DNA from: Panopea generosa | Lineage: Eukaryota; Mollusca; Bivalvia; Adapedonta; Hiatellidae | Direction of reading: 5' to 3' | NCBI GenBank assembly: GCA_029582155.1 | Contig: CM055898.1 | Span: 28,714,745 to 28,778,744 of the forward strand | DNA: 64,000 nucleotides | Shown here: piece after piece, positions 25,796 to 36,245 of the stretch | Position numbering within the stretch: the stretch's first letter is position 1 | How the letters are laid out: each line of letters begins with the position of its first letter | Notes under the pieces: generated by a model | Told to the model about the DNA's origin: nothing | The model's input: the letters and a program-made list of their open reading frames with translations, nothing else | The model's database searches: none | Made by a program: the position numbers and the translations under genes

Positions 25796-26435
25796 TCGTT
25801 ATAGTCATCTGCTTATCAGCTGACAGTGTTATAAGCTCCTCGCTTCATTCCGATAATTGGATGAATTTGAGACATACAGGTAGAATAATATATATGAATA
25901 TTCATTATTTGGCAGTTTTCCGGGAGCGTTATTATATAAAGGGAGGTAATAAAATATTTTAAAAAATACTTGTAAATACTATTTTATTATTAAATAAACT
26001 TCTTTTTCAAACATTTCACTTTATTCCACTATTTTGAATATAGAAATGCATCATTCATACATTTATATGCAATTTATAGTTTAAATTTGCTAATATAAAT
26101 ACTAGTATAATAAATTAATTTGTTTCTAAATATATTTAATTCATTCACAAATTCGTTACGGACAAACGTGACGCTGCGATTAATATGTCACTGGTAAGCG
26201 GATGCCCCCCGCTATAAAAAACATTCATTTTGAAGTTTCCACTTGTGGGACGCAATAATAAAAAACAATAATTAAGATAATAATTTTAAGAAAGGGTCAA
26301 TCCCACTAAATGAATACTAATCTTGTCAGTTATGGAGATAAATAAAAAACAAGCTTACAAGTTTATGTTTTATCAAAGCTCAATAGGAGGATACACAATG
26401 AGCATTTTTTAACAAAAAGTTAACGCAATACAAAT
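25796..26435. repeat. Spacer segment between 40-bp arrays, copy 1
   Basis: About 640 bp that differs from the arrays and is repeated at 26627-27275. Shared landmarks in the same order: TTATAAGCTCCTCGC, TGAATATTCATTA, TACTTGTAAATACTATTTTA, TTTGCTAATATAAATACTAG, the 60-bp core, CATTCATTTTGAAGTT, CCACTTGTGGGAC and AGGAGGATACACA. No ORF. Between the two copies (26436-26626) there is roughly one diverged 40-bp unit, so the spacer appears to have been duplicated together with array sequence. Confidence 0.88.
26154..26213. repeat. 60-bp invariant core, copy 1
   Basis: The 60 bases beginning CGTTACGGACAAACGTGACG and ending AAGCGGATGCCCCCCGCT are identical in both spacer copies, whereas the flanking spacer has many substitutions and indels. 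The core is more GC-rich than its surroundings. It can form two short stems: GTGAC pairing with GTCAC, and AGCGG pairing with CCGCT. Function unknown. Confidence 0.85.
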
Positions 26436-26626
26436 GACATAATATGACAGAAATAGCTACCGCCTCGGTCAATACTAATTTTCTGGCGCATAAAACGTCA
26501 TATTGCATAGCTGAAAAGTCCATAATTGTATAATAAAGCAAAACAGAAAATGATATTATTCGAAATGGAACACAGTATAGACCATATATCATGTTGATAT
26601 AGGTGTAGCCATGTTTCTATGTATAT

Positions 26627-27275
26627 AGTAATAGCCGTCTGCTAACCAGTTGGTAGTTGGTAGTATTATAAGCTCCTCGCCTCATTCCGGTAATGGAATG
26701 TCTGGCATGGATGTTATTGAGACATAAAGATAGAATATAGATAAATGAATATTCATTAGTTTGTTGGTTTTCTAATCGTTATTTTTTTTAAATAAAGGGA
26801 GATAATAAAATATTTAAAAAAAATACTTGTAAATACTATTTTATTAGCAAATAAACTTCTTTTTTTCAAACATTTAAATTTATTCCACTATTTTAAATAT
26901 ATAAAAAACGAATAATATATCAATATAAATTTATATTTTAAATTTGCTAATATAAATACTAGTAAAGTAAATTAATTTGTCTCTGAATATTCTTAATTCA
27001 TTCAAAACAACGTTACGGACAAACGTGACGCTGCGATTAATATGTCACTGGTAAGCGGATGCCCCCCGCTTTAAAAAACATTCATTTTGAAGTTCCCACT
27101 TGTGGGACATATTAAACAATAAAAAAAAAAAACAACTCATCAATTGTAAGAAAGGTCAATGTCAGAAAATGAATACTATTCTTGTCAGTTGTGGGTAAAT
27201 AAAAAAAAAGATTCAAAGTCAAGGTTGAACAGGAGGATACACAGTGAGAATTATTTGAACACAAAGTTAACAAAA
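26627..27275. repeat. Spacer segment between 40-bp arrays, copy 2
   Basis: Second copy of the spacer, same orientation, offset from copy 1 by about 835-855 bp. It has an additional short segment (GGAATGTCTGGCATGG) and scattered differences. It passes directly into 40-bp array block B. Confidence 0.88.
27011..27070. repeat. 60-bp invariant core, copy 2
   Basis: Identical to 26154-26213 at all 60 positions. The bases immediately after differ (TTTAAAAAAC here, ATAAAAAAC in copy 1). Confidence 0.85.
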
Positions 27276-29420
27276 TACTATATAATAAAATGTAATAATA
27301 CAGAACAGAAAATAATACAATATAATTAAATGAAATAATAAAGAACAAAATAATACTTTATCATTAAATGTAATAATACAGAACAGAACAAAATCTATAT
27401 AATAAAATGTAATAATACAGAACAGAAAATAATACAATATCATTAAATGTTATAATAAAGAACAGAAAATAATACTATATCATTAAATGTAATAATACAG
27501 AACAGAAAAAAAATCTATATAATAAAATGTAATAATACAGAACAGAAAATAATACTATATCATTAAATGTAATAATACAAAACAGAAAATAATACTATAT
27601 CATTAAATGTAATAATACATAAAAAAAAATATAATAAAATGTAATAAACCAGAACAGAAAATGATACTATATCATTAAATGTAATAATACAGAAATGATA
27701 CTATATCATTAAATGTAATAATACAGAACAGAAAAAAAATGAAATAATACAGAACAGAAAATGATACTATTTAATAAAATGTAATAATACAGAACAGAAA
27801 ATAATATTATATAATAAAATGTAATAATACAGAACAGAAAACAATACTTTATCATTAAATGTAATAATACAGAATAGAAAATAATGCTTAATAATAAAAT
27901 GTAATAATACAGAACAGAAAATAATACTATATAATAAAATGTAATAAAACAGAACAGAAAATAAAACTACACATTAAATGTAATAATACAGAACAGAAAA
28001 TATTACTACATCATTAAATGTAATAATACAGAAAAAAAAAATGTAATAATACAGAACAGAAAATGATACTATATCATTAACTGTAATATTACAGAACAGA
28101 AAAAAAAATGAAATAATACAGAACAGAAAATGATACTATATCATTAAATGTTATACTATAGAACAGAAAATAATACTATATCATTATATGCTATAATACA
28201 GTTATAATACAGAACAGAAAATAATACTATATAATAAAATGTAATAATACAGAACAGAAAAATAATATTATATAATAAAATGTAATAATACAGAACAGAA
28301 AATAATACTATATCATTAAATGTTATAATACAGAATAGAAAATAATGCTTAATAATAAAATGTAATATACAGAACAGAAAATAATACTATATAATAATAC
28401 AGAACAGAAAATAATACTATATCATTAAATGTAATAATACAGAACAGAAAATAAAACTATATCATTAAATGTAATATACAGAAAAGAAAATAATACTATA
28501 TGATAAAATGTAATAATACAGAACAGGCCATAATACTATATCATTAAATGTAATATACAGAAAAGAAAATAATATTATATAATAAAATGTAATACTACAG
28601 AACAGACAATAATACTCTATCATTAAATGTTATAATACAGAACAGAAGATAATACTATATAATAAAATGTAATACTACAGAACAGAAAAAAATATTATAT
28701 AATAAAATGTAATATACAGAAAAGGAAATAATACTATAATAATATTATATAATAAAATGTAATACTACAGAACAAACAATAATACTCTATCATTAAATGT
28801 TATAATACAGAACAGAAAATAATACTATATAATAAAATGTAATAATACAGAACAGAAAATAATATTATATAATAAAATGTAATATACAAAAAAGAAAATA
28901 ATACCATATAATAAAATGTAATAATACAGAACAGAAAATAATACTATATTAGTAAATGTTATTATACAGAATATAAAATAATGCTTAATAATAAAATGTA
29001 ATATACAGAAAAGAAAATAATACTATATCATTAAATGTTATAATTCATAATACTATATCATTAAATGTAATAATACAGAACAAAAAAATAATACTATGTA
29101 ATAAAATGTAATAATACAGAACAGAAAATAATACTATATCATTAAATGTAATAATACAGAACAGAAAATAATACTATATAATAAAGTGTAATAATACAGA
29201 ACAGAAAATAATACTATATCATTAAATGTAATAATACAGAACAGAAAGTAATACTATATAATAAAATGTAATAATACAGAACAGTAAATAATACTATATA
29301 ATAAAATGTAATAATACAGAACAGAAAATAATACTATATCATTAAATGTTATAATACAGAATAGAAAATAATACTTAATAATAAAATGTAATAAACTGAA
29401 AAGAAAATACTGCTACAAAA
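27276..29420. repeat. 40-bp tandem array, block B (about 54 units)
   Basis: Tandem 40-bp units of the form AAAATAATACTATATCATTA then AATGTAATAATACAGAACAG, alternating with a TATATAATA subtype. Partial and fused units occur (for example 27630-27760 and 28370-28410). The consensus differs from block A mainly by TATATCATTA in place of TATATAATAA. Confidence 0.93.
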
Positions 29421-29433
29421 TAAATAGAGGATA

Positions 29434-29577
29434 TTTATTTGTTTTGGAGTAATTATATTTCAATCAAGTGGTCACCAAAAGTCATATTCTCACGGGTGGC
29501 TTGCCATGTGTAACAATATCATTTTTGGTGATCACGAGATAAAACATCATTTTAATTTTACACCAAAACAAACACAT
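29434..29577. mobile_element. Fold-back (long inverted repeat) element
   Basis: The left arm (TATTTGTTTTGGAGTAAT ... GTGGTCACCAAAAGTCATATT, about 29434-29490) is the imperfect reverse complement of the right arm (AATATCATTTTTGGTGATCAC ... CACCAAAACAAACAC, about 29514-29576). A short centre contains GGGTGGCTTGCCATG. The arms are about 60 bp and the whole could fold into one long hairpin. It sits at the end of array block B. No coding capacity; most likely a fold-back MITE, boundaries approximate. Confidence 0.7.
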
Positions 29578-29814
29578 TTTCTTTTTATTTTATCCATTTA
29601 CATAATTTTTTGTTGATTTTGACGTCAGTTTACCATTTGATAGTATTGTATCAATATAAAAAAAGTATATACATTTTTCTAAATATTTTTTTTTAAAATT
29701 AATTTGCAAGAGCAAAAAAAAAAAATTTCTTCATAATTTACTGTTTGAAACAGTGGATTACCATAATTAGTCCACTGAGAAATATCTATAGTTCATCAAA
29801 AAGCATTAAATAAA

Positions 29815-29990
29815 ATGTGATACTACAGAACAGAAAAAAATTACTACAGAGTAGAATATAATGAAACAGAATAGAAACTAATACTTCTTACGACGTAACA
29901 GAATGTAATAAATCAGAAAAGAAAGTAACACTTCAGAGTGTAATATTACAGAACAGAAAATAATACTATAGGCCAGGTCTGTTTACCATA
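29815..29990. repeat. Degenerate outlying units of the 40-bp array
   Basis: Motifs such as AAAATGTGATACTACAGAAC and AATATTACAGAACAGAAAAT continue the array theme beyond the fold-back element, which suggests the array once extended further and was interrupted. The region from 29991 to 31449 that follows holds nothing recognised. Confidence 0.7.
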
Positions 29991-31471
29991 TGACAGAATG
30001 TAAGGATACGGACACGAAACTAATGCTACAGAAACAGAACATAACTCGCCCGATAAGCTGAATGAATAACAGTTGTATTGAATGTCTTCCATTCCAATTG
30101 ATAAGTAATCGAAACAGAGACTAAACTAGCTGAAGTTAATTAATTGATTACATTAATTAATCAAATATTGAATTAAATTATGATTTCCAGAATCAGCCTG
30201 AATCAGCCCGAGGCATACAGTTAATGATCAAGTTATAAACGTAAAGCGTCTGATTAAAGTTTACCTTTGAACTTTAATTCCAAATAACACGGTCATGATC
30301 GAGCGCCGGCACGTCCTCGTTTTGGAACCGGCACCAACTCTACATACCTGCTCACAGACTAGCACTTAAATACGGCTTTTCAAATATACGCCTCGCCTGA
30401 TACTCAGTGTCCTTTTTGTGACGGTAACATGATTCTTGCGTGAACAATCGAGACCTACGTAATTTATTTGGAAATATTGTTAATATCATAGGTGCTGTGA
30501 TTTCTTGCTGCAGATGAGTAGGGCTAGCATAGCATATACTGCAATAAGATATCGCTGGGGTGTTAAATCAAAGCACTACAGTGCTGATGGGGGCGGAGCA
30601 TATAAAATGTAAAATGTCGCTATTGCTTTAGACAAACATGTCAGTTTGCATACGTTGAAGTAGAATAATCCCGATTACCTTTGATTCTACCACAGGGTAC
30701 AAAATCTACATGTTCTATGCTTAACGTTGACCCTTTCTCGAATAAGTCAGAGAGTGTAACTGAATGGTTTGCCTTTTTGCTATAGCAGGAATATCAACTG
30801 TTAAATTTGGCAAATATCCAACTTCAAGATATTAATTAAACTCAATGATATGAGATTGTATCTTCAACTCAACTCGTGATATTTTTTGAAGTGACAAGCT
30901 TTCTATTATATCACGAATCTAGCACGATGAATATTCATTTACTATTTTCTTTATTGATTTCTCTAGCGCAACAGTGAAACAATTCGTTTAAAAGACGAAA
31001 AGTAGAAATGTGTATGTCGACATTAATAATTGATTCTTACATTTATATTTTCTAGGGCCCTATATCACGGAACCGCACTAGCCAATATTTTATGGCGCCG
31101 ATGTTTAGACACATCTGGATATTTGCGTATTTTGCTACGGAAACACAAATGCTTTAGTTTAAACAATATTTTATTCACATAAGTACATATATTTAGCATA
31201 CATTTAACAATAAAGTCATACGTTTAACGAATTATGTGGAAAGGATACAGAAAAAAGCTTTAGAAGCTTGTGTAAATCTGCTTCCATAACAGTTATTTTA
31301 CATTTCTTATAAACTTTATCATATTGTTCCGAAATAATTTCAATTTGGCCAAATGTGCAAAAATTGATTAAAGAAATAATGGTTTATTCAGAATATTTCA
31401 AAAACTAATAAAGAGAGTATTGGTTGAAGAGAAGGAAAGAAAGAAAGAGACTCCACTGATTTTATTTTCTT

Positions 31472-31489
31472 TATCGGTTCATTCCGATA
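31472..31489 (-). other. 3' UTR hairpin of the LINE
   Basis: TATCGG, a six-base loop AATGAA, then CCGATA (minus strand) makes a perfect 6-bp stem near the presumed 3' end. Structured 3' ends that the reverse transcriptase recognises are known for CR1/L2-type elements; assignment of that role here is inference. Confidence 0.5.
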
Positions 31490-31617
31490 CAGGGGATAGG
31501 TATTTTCCAAGTTTATGTTTATCAATCCAATCCATTCATTAGCCATTGTTTCTTACTATCCAAGATCAAATAGAGGCTTGTTGTTATAATTAAGTAGGTA
31601 AAAAACATAACAAGTCA

Positions 31618-34600
31618 TTATCTATTTAACTGTGTGCGATATTCAAAACGTTTGGTCTTTATAATATAATTTTGAACTGTCATGAAAATCGAGTTGTTGT
31701 CAGTTAATGTAAGATTTTCATTACCATACAGAAGATCGTTCAAGGAAGGATCATGTGGATAAGCTAATTTTATTTCAGTCATCATTCTTTGTCTATATTG
31801 GTGAAATAGTCTGCACCTGAATAAATAATGATATGTGTCCTCAATTTCACCACAAAGACAATTTGGACTTGCAACTATGTTTTTATTGAATAAATGTTGA
31901 TTCAAGTTACTGCAATTTGTACGAAGTCGTGTATGATATATTTGGGCAGTTCGGTTTCCTGTATAATAATGATTTGGAACCTTTTGTTTATTAGCATTGA
32001 TATTTGATTTGAATATATTAAGGGAAGGCGACTCTCTTATGAGGTGAGGAAGAGAATTCCATTCACGCACAGAAGACGGTAAGAATGAGTTAAAATATAA
32101 TTGAGTATTACATGAAAACGTCCTAAGGTCTTGTGCATTTCGAATGTTATAGCCAACAAGATTCCCAACATTTTCAGGTAAGAGTGAACATAGGTACGAA
32201 GGAGATAGTCCATTATGCATTTTGTAATAAAGTATAAGTTTGTGTTTTTGTCTTCTTGTTTTTAAGGATTCCCAACAGGTCTCTTTGTACAGAGCTGATA
32301 TAGAAACAAGTTTTGTTGCTCCCGTTACTATTCTTGCTGCTTCCAACTGAATCTTTTCTATTTCATTAACTTCATACAAAGTGCAATTATCCCAGACAAT
32401 GTTAGCATATTCTAGAATTGGACGTATAAAAGTAGTATATATAATCTCAAGTGATTTTCTATCTAATTGAAATTTTAAAAGTCGCATAATGTTTATTCTT
32501 TTCCATGCCTTTTCTTTTATGTATTGAATGTGTTCATGCCATGATGCATTATTTGAAAAAGTAAGGCCCAGATGTTTATGAGTAATAACTTCTTGTATAA
32601 CAGTTTGATTCATAGAAATATTTGGATGTATCGGTTTGTTGATTTTACGGGTAATAACCATCGATTCTGTTTTATTTGGATTAAAATTAACAAGCCATCT
32701 ATCAGCCCAGTTGTGAATTTTTCTGAGATCAGAATTTAACATAGAAGCGGCAAGATCTGGTGATTCTACTATAATAAAAAGACTAGTATCATCAGCAAAT
32801 AATTTTATGGATGAGCTTATATTTTCTACAATATCATTTATATAGACAAGGAACAACAGAGGCCCTAGGATAGATCCCTGGGGTACCCCGGCTTTCAAAC
32901 TAGACATATCGGATGTACAGCCGGATACGACAACACATTGATTACGATTTTCTAGGTAATTAGTTAACCATGATAGGAGAGTTCCTGTTATTCCAACAGC
33001 ATTTAGTTTAATAAGGAGTCCCTTGTGCCAAACCCTGTCAAAAGCTTTAGATATATCACAAAAGACTGTACGTATTTCTTTACCTTCATCCAGGGCCTTA
33101 CAAAAGGTATTGTATATATCAACTAACTGGTTAACAGTTGAATCGTTCGGGACAAAGCCAGACTGAAGTGCTGTTATAATGTTATGTCTAGTGAAAAAGT
33201 TAAATATATGTTTATGAATAATTTTTTCCATAACCTTTTCAATGCAACAAAGAAGAGAAATAGGACGATAATTTGATACATCGGAAGGGTCGTTTTTTTT
33301 AAAAATTGCACTAACATTTGCAGTTTTCCATAATTTTGGAACAGTACATGTTTGAATGGATCTGTTGAAAAGATTACAAAGCGGAACAGATAATTCATGT
33401 GAAAGCTCTTTGAGTATATAATTATTTATAGAGTCTGGGCCAGATGCTTTTCCCAGTTTTAGCATTTGAAGAGTAGATTTAACCTCTAATGGTGTAATTT
33501 TAATAGTATTTAATTGAGGTCTTGTTTGACAAATAGGAATATCAGGTAAGGCTTTGTGTTCATCGTTAAGAAAAGTTTGGGATGTGAAGAACTCGTTTAA
33601 AATGTTAGCCTTTTCGTAGTCGTCAGTGTATAATATGTCGTTTCTTTTTAATGTTGGGATTGAATTTGATTGGTTTTTTGGTTTGATAAAAGTTTTTAGT
33701 GTTTTCCACCAGTCTGAGCTTGAGATATTTTGAGTTTTGAGTTTGTGTGCAAGTTTGTTAAAATATTCGTTTTTACTATTTCGTACTAATAATGTGACTT
33801 CGTTGCGTATTTTTCTGTAAATTAGCCAATTATTTTCTATGTTTGTCTTTTTTGCTTTGTCATAAATTCGTTTTCTCAGTCGCATTTTCTTTCTTATTTC
33901 ATTATGAAGCCATGGAGGGTCAGACGGTCTAATATTCACAATTTTTGACGGTATCGTTTCTTCAGCTAATGATTTTATGGCATTAGACATGTTTAGGGCA
34001 TAAATATCAATATCACTATCAAAGATGGAGTTCCAATCATAAAGTGATGCATTTTGTTTTAACAGAGGGTAATTTCCTTCCTTATATTTCCATATTTTAC
34101 GCTTAAAGCAATAGGTATTTGATTTAGTATACTTTAAAATACAAAATACTGGACAATGATAACGTACATTCTGGTCTAAAAAAGGTTCACCTACACCGCA
34201 GTGGATAACGCAAATCGGATTTGATAAAAGGAATAAATCAATAAGTGAAGATGCATTTTCGGTAAAATGGGTGGGTTCAGTAACCATTTGAGTTAAATTA
34301 TACTGTTGTGATATGTTTATTATTTTACTGTTTGATTGTTGGTTGAGTGTATTCAAATTGAAGTCACCGGTTATTATTATGTCGGATATGGTAGTGTCGT
34401 ATGCAAGACCAATAGAATCGTCTATAGATGAAAGAATAGCGGCAGACGAGTTCGGTGGTCTATAAAATGTACCAAACAAAATGATTTTATTTTTAAGGCG
34501 AATTTCTAACCAAATGCATTCAATACCAGGTATCTCTAGATCATATCTTCTTATCGCATGTAGTCTGTTACTTATATATACAAGAATTCCCCCATGAGCG

Positions 34601-34971
34601 TCAAAACGTCTGTCATTACGAAACGGTATATGGTAGTTGTCGTAGATAATGTCATTTGTATCAGTAGTTGGACTAAGCCACGTTTCTGTAAATGCTAAAA
34701 TATCAAAGTGTTTTAGATCAGCATAGAGTATGTCTTTTTTATGTAAAAAGCTCTGTACGTTGTAATGGACAAGGGAAATGTTGGATTGTTTAGTGAGATC
34801 AGATATATTAAAGGGACCAGGATTTTTCTCAATATCACCTGATAAATAAAGTAGCAGTTTAAGCCATGTGTATAATTCAAAATAAGTAAAACATTTAAGG
34901 CCTTTGGATTTAGCCTGTATAATGCAAAATATACCTATCCTCACCCTATATACAGAAATATCTATAGCCAT
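31618..34971 (-). CDS. LINE ORF2-type polyprotein: 2A-like peptide, APE endonuclease, reverse transcriptase
   Basis: 1117 residues, starting with ATG at 34971 and unbroken to the stop. In order: a hydrophobic leader and 2A-like motif (LLLYLSGDIEKNPGP, ending at residue 53); an endonuclease/exonuclease/phosphatase domain (about 65-280) with N71, E96 (TETWLS), Y170 (FYRPP), D203 and N205 (TGDFN), D245 (SLIDLF) and H272; a linker; and a reverse transcriptase (about 540-800) with D639 (CDISKAFDRVWHKG), GVPQGSILGP (695-704) and the FADD catalytic motif (725-728). The C-terminal region ends in a Cys/His cluster (C1038, C1040, H1048, C1053). These are the hallmarks of APE-type LINEs that nick chromosomal DNA and reverse-transcribe in place. 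The usual Asp before the last endonuclease His is Tyr here (VRYHCPV). No RNase H domain is seen. All core catalytic residues are present, so the protein could be active. Clade placement (CR1, Jockey or relative) is not resolved. Confidence 0.95.
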   Translation of the reverse strand: MAIDISVYRVRIGIFCIIQAKSKGLKCFTYFELYTWLKLLLYLSGDIEKNPGPFNISDLTKQSNISLVHYNVQSFLHKKDILYADLKHFDILAFTETWLSPTTDTNDIIYDNYHIPFRNDRRFDAHGGILVYISNRLHAIRRYDLEIPGIECIWLEIRLKNKIILFGTFYRPPNSSAAILSSIDDSIGLAYDTTISDIIITGDFNLNTLNQQSNSKIINISQQYNLTQMVTEPTHFTENASSLIDLFLLSNPICVIHCGVGEPFLDQNVRYHCPVFCILKYTKSNTYCFKRKIWKYKEGNYPLLKQNASLYDWNSIFDSDIDIYALNMSNAIKSLAEETIPSKIVNIRPSDPPWLHNEIRKKMRLRKRIYDKAKKTNIENNWLIYRKIRNEVTLLVRNSKNEYFNKLAHKLKTQNISSSDWWKTLKTFIKPKNQSNSIPTLKRNDILYTDDYEKANILNEFFTSQTFLNDEHKALPDIPICQTRPQLNTIKITPLEVKSTLQMLKLGKASGPDSINNYILKELSHELSVPLCNLFNRSIQTCTVPKLWKTANVSAIFKKNDPSDVSNYRPISLLCCIEKVMEKIIHKHIFNFFTRHNIITALQSGFVPNDSTVNQLVDIYNTFCKALDEGKEIRTVFCDISKAFDRVWHKGLLIKLNAVGITGTLLSWLTNYLENRNQCVVVSGCTSDMSSLKAGVPQGSILGPLLFLVYINDIVENISSSIKLFADDTSLFIIVESPDLAASMLNSDLRKIHNWADRWLVNFNPNKTESMVITRKINKPIHPNISMNQTVIQEVITHKHLGLTFSNNASWHEHIQYIKEKAWKRINIMRLLKFQLDRKSLEIIYTTFIRPILEYANIVWDNCTLYEVNEIEKIQLEAARIVTGATKLVSISALYKETCWESLKTRRQKHKLILYYKMHNGLSPSYLCSLLPENVGNLVGYNIRNAQDLRTFSCNTQLYFNSFLPSSVREWNSLPHLIRESPSLNIFKSNINANKQKVPNHYYTGNRTAQIYHTRLRTNCSNLNQHLFNKNIVASPNCLCGEIEDTYHYLFRCRLFHQYRQRMMTEIKLAYPHDPSLNDLLYGNENLTLTDNNSIFMTVQNYIIKTKRFEYRTQLNR
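34813..34836 (-). other. 2A-like ribosome-skipping motif
   Basis: Codons for D-I-E-K-N-P-G-P (residues 46-53 of the LINE ORF) match the 2A consensus D(V/I)ExNPGP, and are preceded by the typical Leu-rich run and Ser-Gly. In characterised 2A sequences the ribosome fails to form the Gly-Pro bond and continues, which would release a peptide of about 52 residues from the endonuclease-RT protein beginning with P53. 2A-like sequences are known from several APE-type LINE clades in marine invertebrates. Activity here is predicted from the motif only. Confidence 0.88.
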
Positions 34972-35289
34972 TATGTTATACCATCAAACGCATATAAGGT
35001 AAAGAGTGATCTGCATCGAAAAGACCCGATAAGTACAGTAGAGTCAGTGGAGTAAGTTACAAGAAAAGGGGGAAATAAAAAGCTTGCGAGAAGAAAAAAG
35101 AATAAAGAAAATGTCACTTCTTCATCCATTGTATGAGAAGATATAGGAGTGAATGAATTACACAAATCATTTCAAATAGTTGAATACATGTAGACAGAAC
35201 ATCTTTCTTAATGCATAACACCGGATATGATTTTACAAAAATCAAGACTTATACAGTAAATATCAAAAGAAAGAAATGGTTGGAAAAGC

Positions 35290-36245
35290 AAGATGTAGCA
35301 CAATACTATATTCAATATGAAACTGTAGAAAAAACTAGCACAATATGATTTTTTAGAAAAACTAGTATAATACAATATTCAGTATGAAACTGTAGAAAAA
35401 CTAGCATAATTCAATATTTAATATGAAAATGTAGAAAAACTAGCATAATTCAATATTCAACATGAAAATGTAGAAAAACTAGCATAATTCAATATTCAAC
35501 ATGAAAATGTAGAAAAACTAGCATAATTTAATATTCAATATGAAAATGTAGAAAAACTAGCATAATTCAATATTCAATATGAAACTTAATTTTCGAAAAC
35601 AACCCAGCATAATTCAATATTCAATATGAAACTGTAGAAAAACTAGCATAATTCAATATTCAATATGAAAATGTAGAAAAACTAGCATAATTCAATATTC
35701 AATATGAAAATGTAGAAAAACTAGCATAATTCAATATTCAATATGAAACTTAATTTTCGAAAAAAAAAAACACAAAAAAAAACAAACAGCATAATTCAAT
35801 ATTCAATATGAAAATGTAGAAAAACTAGCATAATTCAATATTCAATATGAAAATGTAGAAAAACTAGCATAATTCAATATGAAACTTAATTTTCGAAAAA
35901 AAACCCAGCATAATTCAATATTCAATATGAAACTGTAGAAAAACTAACACAATGCAATATTCAATATAAAACTGAAGGGGAAAAAAACAAACAACAACCC
36001 AGCACAGTACAATTATTCAGTATTAAACTAGAAAATCTAGTACAATGCAATATTCAATATGAAACTGTAGAAAAACTAACACAATACAATATTCAATATG
36101 AAACTGTAGAAAAACTAGCACAATACACTATTCAATATGAAAATGTAGAAAAACTAATACAATGCAATATTCAATGTGAAACCGTAGAATTAACTATGCA
36201 ACTGAAGAAATACTAGCACAATACAATATGTAACTAAAGGGAACC
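35290..36245. repeat. 39-bp tandem array, about 22 units
   Basis: Units of the form AATATTCAATATGAAAATGT then AGAAAAACTAGCATAATTC (39 bp). Three units carry a variant middle, GAAACTTAATTTTCGAAAA with A-rich extensions, near 35581, 35743 and 35882. Units become more diverged after 35940 (ACTAACACAATGC, ACTAGCACAATAC). Fainter relatives continue to about 36540. Confidence 0.92.

Larger units (their letters stand above)
31450..35165 (-). mobile_element. Non-LTR retrotransposon (LINE, CR1/Jockey-type, 2A-bearing), apparently ORF-intact
   Basis: One intact 1117-codon ORF with APE endonuclease and reverse transcriptase occupies 31618-34971. The 3' side continues for about 170 bp to a region with a perfect small hairpin and an A-rich end (AAAGAAAATAAAATC near 31450-31471), followed by a TTTC-rich stretch. 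The 5' boundary is uncertain; up to about 35165 the sequence is not array-like, and the 39-bp tandem array begins at about 35290. No separate ORF1 with a recognisable RNA-binding domain is seen upstream, so the element may be single-ORF or 5' truncated. No clear target site duplication was found by eye. Confidence 0.8.

Noticed and set aside
34971-35165. Short minus-strand frame directly upstream of the LINE ORF as a candidate ORF1
   Set aside because: 64 codons, hydrophobic, with no coiled coil, RRM or zinc-knuckle signature expected of an ORF1 protein.
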